From IMG/VR virus record IMGVR_UViG_3300034093_003979, positions 1 through 21,721 of that record: a DNA stretch of 21,721 nt. One strand, given 5' to 3'. Positions 6,276-12,390 of this stretch are shown piece after piece; position 1 is the first letter of the stretch, and every line of letters begins with the position of its first letter. A program made the position numbers and the translations under genes. The notes beneath the pieces are model-generated. The model had not been told where the DNA came from and searched no databases. It worked only from the letters and a program-made list of their open reading frames with translations. Source of the DNA: a virus.

Positions 6276-8183
6276 CTAACCTGTTGGTTGCACACCGCCC
6301 GCCTGTCCCATAGCAGCACTGTTGGCCGCCTGCGTCTTCGTATCGCGTCGCTTTTGTGCCATTCTCTCTTTGACCAGAGCATGCATTGTCGGATTAGATT
6401 GTTTCAATTTGCGCAGATCGGAATCTTTAACAGACTCCGGTTGTCCAAGCAATTGATCCGCCAGACTATCCGCAGCCGCCATCATATCCTGAGGCGTCTG
6501 TTGCGTGTTCTGTCCCATAGCTTGAACATACTGCGTAACCGGGCTTTGCTGCTGCGCCATGGCGTTGGGATCTTGTCCACCTTGAGGAGCGCCACCGCCT
6601 TGAGGAGGAGCACCGCCTTGGGGTTGATTAGGATCGCCTGTCTGACCCTTGGCAATCTGCTGAGCAAAGCCTTGTTGCTGCATCTCTTCTTGCATACGGG
6701 CTTGAATCTCGGATTGAAAGCGCGCCTCTTCTCCCAGTTGCTTTTGTTCCTGTCTCCAATCATAACCCATGTCGCGCAAAACCGTAGTGCCAGACAACTG
6801 CTGTGACATCATCATCTGCGCAGCCATCATTTGCTTCTCAAGATTGTCAGCAATAGTGATGCGCTTGAGCGATGTCTTAACAGTCTCCCACGACTTAATG
6901 CGACTGATCTCTGTCGTCAACCAACGCAAAAATCTATTGGCGTCATTTACCAAAGGATGATGCGTGGCTTCAAACAAACGCAATGCTACAGGCGCCGTTT
7001 GAAGTTGCAGACTTCCATTATAAAGTTCAACGGGAGTACCGCAATCATTCAACAAGCGTTCGTAGCCTTGAGCAATTAATTCCGTTGGTGCCAGTTGCTT
7101 GGCATCGGCACCAAACATCTGGAAATTAACGGGAAACGGAAATACTTGAATTGAGGCGGGATCTCTGCGCCTACGCCTAATCATCTGCAAAGCTTGATTG
7201 CGAAAATCACCGCCGTCATATGTCATTAGCGGATCCATAGCTCCGCCCGACGGGCCACCTGCGCCTTGCCGTGGCTGAGGCGTGATAATCCTAAAAGGAA
7301 TCACGTAGTCAAGAGCGATGGCTTCGTTGAAACGATGAAGAACCTGCACGTACCAAATCTGCCTGAAGTTAGACAGCAACCGAGGAATACCCCAACCTCG
7401 GTTAATCATGCCTGACAACGTTGGTTCTTTCATGTGAAAAATAGCATCAGGGTTAAACCTAAAAACCTGATTTAATTGCACGGCCTTTAGAACTTCTTGG
7501 TCCACACGCTCCAAATGAAACAAAGAACCTTGGCGAATTTGTCTGCGGTAGTCTTCGGGGATACGCCAAATGTAATTCAAGTCTTCGGTGTAAAGATCAT
7601 GCAGCAATTCAATTTCGTGGACGTTCCAATGCTTAACACGAATTTTACTTTCGTCTTTTTCGTCTTTGATTTTCCAAGGCCCACGATATGTTTCTTTACC
7701 TTTCTTGGCACATACGGGACATGTGGCAACAAAATCAGGCATCTGCCAACTAAAATTAAATACTTTGTTTTCGTAGATTTCTTTGAGCGGCGCCTGATAT
7801 CCACACTTAGGGCAACTAAGAAAACGTTTGAAAGGTACAACGATACTGCAAAAACCATTACCGTAACACATGCGATTGCGCAGAGCTGTTTGAATCTCAC
7901 CAATGATGTTCATATCATCGCGTAAGTATTCTTCCCACTTTTCGCGCTCATCATCCGAGGCTTCTTCAATGACAACATCAGTAAGGAAATAACTGATGAT
8001 GCGTTCCATGGCCATACGGTAAGTGCCATGGTAATTCCAAATAAACTCACACCAGTACAAAGCCGATCTAATGTTCTGAGGAATAGAGAGACTGGCTACG
8101 TCCATGAATGGATCGGGAAACTCGGCACCACCGCCAAGTCCCGAGAAACGTGTAAACTGCCCGCGCATTAACGCCGAAGTCAT
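6276..8183 (-). CDS. Portal protein with zinc-ribbon insertion
   Basis: 635 residues. Portals form the dodecameric ring at the capsid vertex through which DNA is packaged and ejected. Support: an N-terminal region with YRMAMERIISYFLTDVV (55-71), LRNRMCYGNGFCSIVVPF (101-118), and the characteristic middle GMINRGWGIPRLLSNFRQIW followed by RFNEAIALDYVIPFRII; then a C-terminal Gln/Gly/Pro-rich tail of about 150 residues. Between core strands there are two knuckles, CPKC (124-127) and CPVC (155-158), spaced like a zinc ribbon, which most portals lack. The ATG has AAGGA 8 nt upstream. The neighbours fit a head module. The portal call rests on pattern and context, not on a search. Confidence 0.72.
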   Translation of the reverse strand: MTSALMRGQFTRFSGLGGGAEFPDPFMDVASLSIPQNIRSALYWCEFIWNYHGTYRMAMERIISYFLTDVVIEEASDDEREKWEEYLRDDMNIIGEIQTALRNRMCYGNGFCSIVVPFKRFLSCPKCGYQAPLKEIYENKVFNFSWQMPDFVATCPVCAKKGKETYRGPWKIKDEKDESKIRVKHWNVHEIELLHDLYTEDLNYIWRIPEDYRRQIRQGSLFHLERVDQEVLKAVQLNQVFRFNPDAIFHMKEPTLSGMINRGWGIPRLLSNFRQIWYVQVLHRFNEAIALDYVIPFRIITPQPRQGAGGPSGGAMDPLMTYDGGDFRNQALQMIRRRRRDPASIQVFPFPVNFQMFGADAKQLAPTELIAQGYERLLNDCGTPVELYNGSLQLQTAPVALRLFEATHHPLVNDANRFLRWLTTEISRIKSWETVKTSLKRITIADNLEKQMMAAQMMMSQQLSGTTVLRDMGYDWRQEQKQLGEEARFQSEIQARMQEEMQQQGFAQQIAKGQTGDPNQPQGGAPPQGGGAPQGGQDPNAMAQQQSPVTQYVQAMGQNTQQTPQDMMAAADSLADQLLGQPESVKDSDLRKLKQSNPTMHALVKERMAQKRRDTKTQAANSAAMGQAGGVQPTG

Positions 8184-8195
8184 GCTGCGATTCCT

Positions 8196-8208
8196 TGTAA
8201 GTGCTTAT
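8196..8208 (-). promoter_or_regulatory. 13-nt motif 12 nt before portal start (also before the resolvase gene)
   Basis: TGTAAGTGCTTAT on the plus strand, with near-dyad TAAG/CTTA arms, occurs here and at 15039-15051. In both places exactly 12 nt separate it from the downstream ATG on the minus strand. A translational or transcriptional operator is possible. One shared 13-mer in a window this long is expected by chance, so only the equal spacing is notable. Confidence 0.25.
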
Positions 8209-8211
8209 TGC

Positions 8212-8388
8212 TTATTTACGGCGAAAGGCATCCGCAGCTTCATCTGACAGACGTGAGGCGATATGCCGATCATGAATATCTTCGGCCTGTTTTTCAGTAG
8301 AACAGGCGCCAGTGCATTTACCCGAGCAACCCTTTTCGACCGGGCTGTCGGGTGTCTGTTCTGTAATAATACCGCGTTTTTCGATCAT
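8212..8388 (-). CDS. Small Cys-motif protein, 58 residues
   Basis: A short frame fits exactly between the 361-residue gene (11 nt upstream) and the portal gene (28 nt downstream). GGAG lies 6-7 nt before its ATG, which is strong support for translation. The sequence is charged and soluble, with one compact cluster, GCSGKCTGACS, in which three cysteines are spaced C-x3-C-x3-C (residues 21, 25, 29). This could bind a metal or an iron-sulphur cluster, or form disulphides in a virion, but three ligands on this spacing do not match a family I know. The C-terminal half is helical (EDIHDRHIASRLSDEAADAF). Confidence 0.7.
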   Translation of the reverse strand: MIEKRGIITEQTPDSPVEKGCSGKCTGACSTEKQAEDIHDRHIASRLSDEAADAFRRK

Positions 8389-8399
8389 GACAAACTCCG

Positions 8400-9485
8400 T
8401 TAGCCGTTGTCTTCCTCTGAATCATCTTTATCTACTGTAACAAGGATGACGCAGTCAAACACACCAAACGCAAACTTAAGGCCAAAATACTTGGTGTCGT
8501 AGATCTTATCTTTCTCTTTAAGCTTATTGGGCTTAGGCGCTGGTACAACGACTTTAAGAGGTAAACCTTCAGGATGAGTTTCAGAGCTGTAAGGAGGACA
8601 GAACTGTTGGCCGTCAGCATAACGTGTGTCATACACAAGGACCACACAACCGTCACCCGTAAAAATACCGTGAAACCAAGTAGACATAGAACCAAAACCG
8701 GGTAATTCAATAAACACTTGCGTTTTGGCTTTTTGAGGCGTTGGTCCAACAACAAAGGGAATTTCCAACGCTTCGTAACCCATACTGGCACTTACGTCTG
8801 GTGCGGCTTCTGACATGACAGGCTCCTCAGGTTTAACGGTCTTCGTAACAGGGGCAGGCGTAGGTTCATTGCGAGTCAGATTTGTGTGCATCATAGACGT
8901 CAGTTGAGATACCTGAGCCATGAGTTGCGCAATGATAAGTTGATTGGGGTCTTGTTTGGCGCCAAGAGGAGGAAAGACAGGTTCTTCCGCAGGCGCAGCC
9001 GAAGCTACAGTTCTTTGAGTAACGATAGGGTTTGAGGGGATAGCATAAGATTGCATAGGCGTGCCTTCCATGTCAGCACGTGGAACAACGTAACTGCCGG
9101 GCATCAAAGGATTAGAACGAAGGGGTTCCATAGCTTTCTTTTCCGGTAATTTTTGAGCTGTGCTTAATTCAGAATAAATCTTAAACGGGTCTTCACTGCC
9201 GTGTTTGGCGTAAATCTTTTCGTAGTTTTTTTTATCTATGTTGGCCAAGTCAACAACAATGTTGCCGCCTTTTTCATCAGGATCAATACACACAACGTCA
9301 GGAACGTTGTGGTCAAAGCCTTTACTGCGTCCGTCATTTTTGCCATATGAGCCGGGAATAACAGCATAATCACCCGTAACACCACCACCCAACAAATACC
9401 TTTGTCTTTCGTCGGGCTGATGGTAATGCGCGTCGTCTGGCGTGAAGCGTTTAGTACCTTCGGGTAATACCATCGGATTGGACAT
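8400..9485 (-). CDS. Hypothetical protein, 361 residues, probable virion module
   Basis: The start is set at the ATG at 9485 (MSNPMVLPEG), 5 nt after GAGG; the frame stays open upstream to 9557, but that part lies in the leader between a terminator and a candidate promoter. Residues 1-70 are polar with a Gly-rich segment (LLGGGVTGDYAVIPGSYG). About 80-240 is Pro/Ala-rich linker with a short helical, coiled-coil-like piece (LIIAQLMAQVSQLTSMM). The C-terminal ~115 residues look like a compact beta domain (TQVFIELPGFGSMSTWFHGI, GDGCVVLVYDTRY, KFAFGVFDCVILVTV) with an acidic tail. No known family recognised. It is the first gene after a strong terminator and leads the transcript carrying the 58-residue protein and the portal. 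Confidence 0.75.
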   Translation of the reverse strand: MSNPMVLPEGTKRFTPDDAHYHQPDERQRYLLGGGVTGDYAVIPGSYGKNDGRSKGFDHNVPDVVCIDPDEKGGNIVVDLANIDKKNYEKIYAKHGSEDPFKIYSELSTAQKLPEKKAMEPLRSNPLMPGSYVVPRADMEGTPMQSYAIPSNPIVTQRTVASAAPAEEPVFPPLGAKQDPNQLIIAQLMAQVSQLTSMMHTNLTRNEPTPAPVTKTVKPEEPVMSEAAPDVSASMGYEALEIPFVVGPTPQKAKTQVFIELPGFGSMSTWFHGIFTGDGCVVLVYDTRYADGQQFCPPYSSETHPEGLPLKVVVPAPKPNKLKEKDKIYDTKYFGLKFAFGVFDCVILVTVDKDDSEEDNG

Positions 9486-9515
9486 GGCCACCTCGTGGAA
9501 ATAGGGGTTTGTGCA

Positions 9516-9544
9516 AGTGTAGGAAAGGAAAGGATTAGTTACAA
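9516..9544 (-). promoter_or_regulatory. Candidate sigma70-type promoter for the portal transcript
   Basis: On the minus strand TTGTAA (9544-9539) is followed after 17 nt by TACACT (9521-9516). Each hexamer matches four of six consensus bases at optimal spacing. It lies between the terminator of the upstream unit and the ribosome site of the 361-residue gene, where a promoter is needed. Predicted start of transcription near 9509. Confidence 0.4.
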
Positions 9545-9572
9545 GTTCGATTAACAAAAGTCTCTGATAGCT

Positions 9573-9617
9573 AAAAAAAAGACCAAGCCACCCGGGAACG
9601 CCCCGGACAGCTTGGTC
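9573..9617 (-). terminator. Intrinsic terminator, 16-bp stem
   Basis: In minus-strand RNA the arms pair over 16 contiguous positions (GACCAAGCUGUCCGGG at 9617-9602 against 9596-9581), including three G.U wobbles, closed by GCGUU and followed by eight U (9580-9573). The wobbles are A.C mismatches on the other strand, so the hairpin is directional. It ends the 78-residue gene 5 nt after its stop. Confidence 0.92.
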
Positions 9618-9622
9618 AAATT

Positions 9623-9859
9623 TTATTTGGACGCCGTAACGGCGTCTATTGTCCGCAATACAAGTTTGGAGTATTCTCCAAACCTGTTCCGCCAGACGAT
9701 TTCTCCGGGGCCAAAGGCCCCAAGGGCGGTGTTGAAAATTTCTGTGGCGCGGCGAGCATCAGCGGAATCGGCCGTAGCCAACTCCGCAATGCTTAACCCT
9801 GTGACCATCTTTGTCAATTTGTCTGCTGCGACCACAGACGATACGAATTCAGTTTGCAT
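9623..9859 (-). CDS. Hypothetical protein, 78 residues, hairpin-rich mRNA
   Basis: The ATG at 9859 follows GGAGG by 7 nt; an earlier in-frame ATG (9886) has no ribosome site. The protein is soluble and helical in its first half (FVSSVVAADKLTKMVTGLSIAELATADSADARR, shown here only as a landmark: begins FVSSVVAADK, ends TADSADARR) and ends with a more aromatic region (GEIVWRNRFGEYSKLVLRTI). No family recognised. It has its own promoter-like motif, structured leader and terminator, so it forms a single-gene transcription unit. The coding sequence carries several strong RNA hairpins, including a 12-bp stem at 9660-9687. This is the same layout as the 252-residue gene at 10248-11006. Confidence 0.75.
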   Translation of the reverse strand: MQTEFVSSVVAADKLTKMVTGLSIAELATADSADARRATEIFNTALGAFGPGEIVWRNRFGEYSKLVLRTIDAVTASK

Positions 9860-9913
9860 CGTGCATCCTCCACTAAACAACGGCATTACGCCGGCACAGC
9901 TAAACCGCTGTAC
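9630..9913 (-). other. RNA hairpin array in leader and coding sequence of 78-residue gene
   Basis: Stems in the minus-strand RNA (plus-strand coordinates): 9630-9646, 7 bp, loop 3; 9660-9687, 12 bp with one G.U, loop AAUA; 9705-9723, 8 bp with two G.U, loop UUU; an outer 5-bp stem 9689-9693/9725-9729 enclosing the last; 9821-9839, 6 bp with one G.U; and in the leader 9881-9893 (4 bp, or 5 with a G.U) and 9894-9913, 7 bp with one G.U. No two stems share sequence, so they are not dispersed repeats. Confidence 0.8.
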
Positions 9914-9916
9914 ATG

Positions 9917-9927
9917 TTATATGACGC
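9917..9927 (-). promoter_or_regulatory. Promoter-like motif GCGTCATATAA
   Basis: It lies 16 nt past the stop of the 75-residue gene and 57 nt before the ATG of the 78-residue gene. The same motif (GCGTCATATTA) is at 11068-11078 in the same relation to its neighbours. A TATAAC box fits a -10 element, but no -35 hexamer is seen at 16-18 nt, so an extended, activated or phage-specific promoter is more likely. An A-rich stretch precedes both copies. Confidence 0.5.
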
Positions 9928-9942
9928 AATTTTGCCTTGAAT

Positions 9943-10170
9943 TTAGGCAGGTTTGAAAGGTAGCCAATCGTCTGTATTCGAGTTCCAGCGCAGTGCTTCT
10001 TTGGTGGCAGTTAACACGTGATTGACCGTACAGTAATTAACGGCACCGCATTTACATGACTTTGAAAAACAGTCATAAGTATTTTCATGCTCCTTACAGT
10101 CAGGAGCAATAACAACTTTCATACAAACGGTACAACGGATAACCACGGTATATTCCTCGTGTCCGCACAT
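9943..10170 (-). CDS. Small Cys-rich, probable zinc-binding protein
   Basis: 75 residues from the ATG at 10170 (weak GAG upstream). The frame is open back to 10311, but that part overlaps the terminator and end of the previous gene, so the short start is preferred. Nine cysteines in the first 47 residues (2, 13, 16, 25, 34, 39, 41, 47, with His4 nearby), including CTVC and CKC, suggest one or two structural zinc sites; the tail is RWNSNTDDWLPFKPA. It may bind nucleic acid or protein, but no named zinc family fits. Only 31 nt separate the upstream terminator's U run from its start and no promoter is visible, so expression may depend on readthrough. Its RNA has two 7-bp hairpins, at 10055-10077 and 10088-10108. 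Confidence 0.65.
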   Translation of the reverse strand: MCGHEEYTVVIRCTVCMKVVIAPDCKEHENTYDCFSKSCKCGAVNYCTVNHVLTATKEALRWNSNTDDWLPFKPA

Positions 10171-10201
10171 TCTAAGCTCAACAATAATTTCTGCAATAGT
10201 T

Positions 10202-10241
10202 AAAAAAAAGACCACGCCCAGCCCTAAGGCCAGACGTGGTC
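10202..10241 (-). terminator. Intrinsic terminator, 14-bp stem
   Basis: The minus-strand RNA pairs GACCACGUCUGGCC (10241-10228) with GGCUGGGCGUGGUC (10223-10210) across a UUAG loop: 14 bp including three G.U wobbles, then eight U (10209-10202). It starts 6 nt after the stop of the 252-residue gene. Only the outer 7 bp pair on the plus strand, so it is directional. Confidence 0.92.
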
Positions 10242-10247
10242 TCTGCA

Positions 10248-11006
10248 TTACGCCAACATGTCTGGCGGGAACGCCAAACTGATTTTCAATCCGTGTGGGT
10301 ATTCCACCCACTCCTTGCTATCCCATCTTTCTCCGGTGGGCAGCGGAGTTAAGACAAAGGCTTGCGCCTCCTCCAGATAGTTGTCCACCTGCCCCTCTCC
10401 GAGGAGGTGTGTAACCTCGTAGGCTACACTACCATCCGACATCGCTGTCGGAATTGGAGACTTGACGTCCCGGAGCGCCGCAAAGGCGCCCACAAACGGA
10501 TTGAGCAGGACTGAGTCCTGCTGCAAGATCAGATCGATCTTGCGCAATTGGCCGCGCACAACAAGGGCCATGTCGGCCCATGACCTGCGCCCAGCGGCGC
10601 AAGCCGCCGTGGTCATGGCAACATCCACCGCCACGGCAGCGGTGAACGACGCAGCGTCGTCCGCCGCGCACTGCGCGGCTGGCATCCCCCTCAAAGGGAA
10701 AACGCTTTCGGTGGCATTGATGCCACCAACAACACCTGCCCCGAAGGGCAAGATCCGCGCCACGGTGGCGCTGGGAGTGCAATCTCCCAACGCCCCGTCA
10801 AGGTAATTAGGCGGTACATCCTGTACCACCAGCCATTCACCGGACAGTACAAAATGCCGGTCTTCGATGACCGTTACCTCTTTTGCCAACAGAGCAACTC
10901 CCACGTTTCCTCTGAACTTAGTGGCGATGCCATTGCGGTTTTTCGGCATCGTGGCATTGTGCCACTTTGCAAGGGCTAGGCTGTTATCAATATTGCTAGT
11001 AGTCAT
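10248..11006 (-). CDS. Hypothetical protein, 252 residues, encoded by a hairpin-packed GC-rich gene
   Basis: The ATG at 11006 follows GGAGG by 6 nt and the stop is 6 nt before a strong terminator, so this is a genuine single-gene unit. Residues 1-35 are polar, about 36-60 look beta-stranded (NVGVALLAKEVTVIEDRHFVL), about 105-150 are strikingly Ala-rich (AADDAASFTAAVAVDVAMTT), and the C-terminus is mixed (WVEYPHGLKISLAFPPD). No signal peptide or known motif; family unknown. Hand counts give 72% G+C over 10561-10680 against 47% at 11101-11160 just upstream, and the whole coding region forms consecutive hairpins. The RNA structure may itself have pushed the protein towards Ala, Gly and Arg. Acquisition from elsewhere is an alternative reason for the composition. 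Confidence 0.75.
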   Translation of the reverse strand: MTTSNIDNSLALAKWHNATMPKNRNGIATKFRGNVGVALLAKEVTVIEDRHFVLSGEWLVVQDVPPNYLDGALGDCTPSATVARILPFGAGVVGGINATESVFPLRGMPAAQCAADDAASFTAAVAVDVAMTTAACAAGRRSWADMALVVRGQLRKIDLILQQDSVLLNPFVGAFAALRDVKSPIPTAMSDGSVAYEVTHLLGEGQVDNYLEEAQAFVLTPLPTGERWDSKEWVEYPHGLKISLAFPPDMLA

Positions 11007-11053
11007 GAGAAACCTCCACGCAATAACTGACACGCTATCCGAAATGGATAGCG
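10260..11053 (-). other. Dense array of about 25 RNA hairpins across leader and coding region
   Basis: Stems in sense RNA, with bp and G.U count: 10260-10279 (8,1), 10295-10311 (6), 10331-10348 (5), 10356-10371 (6,2; GCAA loop), 10386-10409 (5+4), 10409-10429 (9,1), 10435-10452 (7; GCGA loop), 10473-10491 (7,1), 10504-10522 (8), 10523-10543 (8), 10565-10579 (5), 10578-10618 (8, enclosing a 6-bp stem), 10622-10648 (10,2), 10644-10662 (8,1), 10663-10679 (7), 10685-10701 (7,2), 10708-10729 (9,1), 10735-10752 (7,1; UUCG loop), 10757-10771 (7) or 10767-10794 (11,1), 10810-10830 (9,1), 10858-10873 (5), 10925-10951 (8,1), 10951-10965 (6), 11033-11053 (8, in the leader). A few overlap and are alternatives. 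Confidence 0.85.
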
Positions 11054-11067
11054 CGACGCATTGCAGA

Positions 11068-11078
11068 TAATATGACGC
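11068..11078 (-). promoter_or_regulatory. Promoter-like motif GCGTCATATTA
   Basis: Second copy of the GCGTCATATWA motif: 17 nt past the stop of the 210-residue gene and 61 nt before the ATG of the 252-residue gene. The 8-bp leader hairpin (11033-11053) lies between motif and ribosome site. TATTAT is a fair -10 box; no -35 hexamer is seen. Confidence 0.5.
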
Positions 11079-11094
11079 GTTTAGGGTCTGTTAT

Positions 11095-11727
11095 TTAGTC
11101 GTCGTAATCGTCGTCATTACGCGGTATTGGCGCCTGTCTGACTTGTTTCTTTTTGTCTTCTTTGAACGTGACACTCGTTATCATTTCGACTGGACCAAAA
11201 TAATAGTCTGCCTGCATCTTGACCACAGGCAATAATGTCTCAGTATCGACTTCTGTAACCGCACCATCTTTTACCGCAGGAACTGTCAATGCCGTTGCAC
11301 CGTCAGGCAGATACACATACCTCTGCGGCCCCTTAGTGACAGGCAGAGGTACGCCATAAAAAGGAAATACATAAACGTCTTTACCTTCTGCCGAACTTAA
11401 ATACTTGGCCAAGGCTACAGACGTGCGTACGTTCTTAATCTTAGGAGCCTCGCCGTCTGCGCATTCGACAATCCAATAACCTATCGACGTGAAATTAGGA
11501 ACGACGTCACCCACAGGCATTTCGGCTGCAACTTTTTCCTGAATGACGGTTCGTGTAAATTCGCTTAATTTGGCAAAGCTGTTTTTAAATAACTGTGCGT
11601 CATCACATACAACTGTTTTATGCATAGCCAATTCACGCGATACAGGACTACGCCGTGTTTCTTCTACCGTCTCTTTGCCGACGGGACTTAATTTGTCAAA
11701 CCATGTGTTCCACGCAGCCAGTGCCAT
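11095..11727 (-). CDS. Hypothetical protein, 210 residues
   Basis: The ATG at 11727 overlaps the previous stop by one base (TAATG), so translation is probably coupled. The N-terminus is helical (ALAAWNTWFDKLSPVGKETV). The middle and C-terminal parts read as alternating beta strands with many Val, Tyr and Pro (DVYVFPFYGVPLPVTKGPQ, RYVYLPDGATALTVP), and the tail is acidic (PRNDDDYDD). No membrane segment, metal site or catalytic pattern seen; family not recognised. It is the last of three adjacent unknown genes of similar length (210, 219, 226 residues) without visible similarity to each other. The next gene downstream is separated by the first GCGTCATATWA motif. Confidence 0.72.
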   Translation of the reverse strand: MALAAWNTWFDKLSPVGKETVEETRRSPVSRELAMHKTVVCDDAQLFKNSFAKLSEFTRTVIQEKVAAEMPVGDVVPNFTSIGYWIVECADGEAPKIKNVRTSVALAKYLSSAEGKDVYVFPFYGVPLPVTKGPQRYVYLPDGATALTVPAVKDGAVTEVDTETLLPVVKMQADYYFGPVEMITSVTFKEDKKKQVRQAPIPRNDDDYDD

Positions 11728-12386
11728 TACACACCATTCTTCGTATTAGCAATTTCAACCAGAGGATTCTTACCCGCCGCAAACGCATCAAAAAACGTTT
11801 GCATTTCTTTCTCAGGCGGCAATTTTATGGGATAGGGAATCAGCTCGTCTGGCTTAAAACAAATCGTGCTGTTGTTGGAAATGATCCCTATTGCTTTGAT
11901 GGGTATGACATTGGATACGAGCATATGCAAATCAGACGCTAGTGGATCGGCAATGTTAAATGTCTGTATCGCAAACTTGGCTGCAAGCTTACGCGCCAAA
12001 CTAAACATTGTGATGCCACAGATGTGATCTTCAAGCGCAGGCCATTGTTCTTTCTGTATGGCAAACAATGTGTGATTCCACGAAGAATCGCCGTCGGTTT
12101 TAACTAGATTCTTAAAGATCGACGAAAAGAATTTATGCTTATAGATTTTTAAAGGCGCAGTCATGTCTTTCTGCAAATCAACAAAATGTCCATCAACAAA
12201 AGCACCGTGCAAGTTAGCCAACGCCGGCGTGAAAAATACAAAGTCGGCTAACATCTCGTAGAGAGATTTAGATAACCCCAAAGGCAAAGGCACTTTCGGA
12301 AACTGTTCAGCGAAATCGTGTGCCTTACCTAAGCTCACGATTTCTTTCGTGGGATTATTTGCACGGGCTTGTTGTTGACGTGACAT
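11727..12386 (-). CDS. Hypothetical protein, 219 residues
   Basis: The start lies 4 nt after the previous stop, but no clear ribosome site precedes it, so reinitiation after the upstream gene is likely. The N-terminus is polar (MSRQQQARANNPTKEIV); about residues 35-65 are hydrophobic and aromatic (LYEMLADFVFFTPALANLHG); the centre has FKNLVKTDGDSSWNHTLFAIQ; the last third is mixed alpha/beta. Two isolated cysteines do not form a metal site. No known motif. The stop codon overlaps the next start (TAATG). Confidence 0.7.
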   Translation of the reverse strand: MSRQQQARANNPTKEIVSLGKAHDFAEQFPKVPLPLGLSKSLYEMLADFVFFTPALANLHGAFVDGHFVDLQKDMTAPLKIYKHKFFSSIFKNLVKTDGDSSWNHTLFAIQKEQWPALEDHICGITMFSLARKLAAKFAIQTFNIADPLASDLHMLVSNVIPIKAIGIISNNSTICFKPDELIPYPIKLPPEKEMQTFFDAFAAGKNPLVEIANTKNGV

Positions 12387-12390
12387 AATA

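Noticed and set aside
7378-7403. 8-bp inverted repeat AACCGAGG/CCTCGGTT in the portal gene
   Set aside because: A single stem with a 10-nt loop and no neighbouring structure; about one such is expected by chance in a window of this size.
9885-9942. Extra small gene in the leader between the 75- and 78-residue genes
   Set aside because: No frame with a ribosome site; the interval is explained by the promoter-like motif and leader hairpins.
10163-10190. TTGCAG then TAGAAT at 16 nt as a promoter for the 75-residue gene
   Set aside because: The -10 box overlaps the start codon, so transcription would begin inside the gene; the -35 match is poor.
10462-10806. Long plus-strand open frame inside the hairpin-rich gene
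   Set aside because: GC-rich sequence leaves few stops in any frame, and no ribosome site or gene spacing supports it. The minus-strand frame has GGAGG, a leader and a terminator. Other plus-strand frames across the window are likewise shadows of minus-strand genes.
10248-11053. Pure non-coding ornate RNA (GOLLD/ROOL type) in place of a gene
   Set aside because: A 252-codon frame starts right after a strong ribosome site and stops 6 nt before the terminator, which fits coding. A dual role is kept open, but I cannot match any named RNA class.
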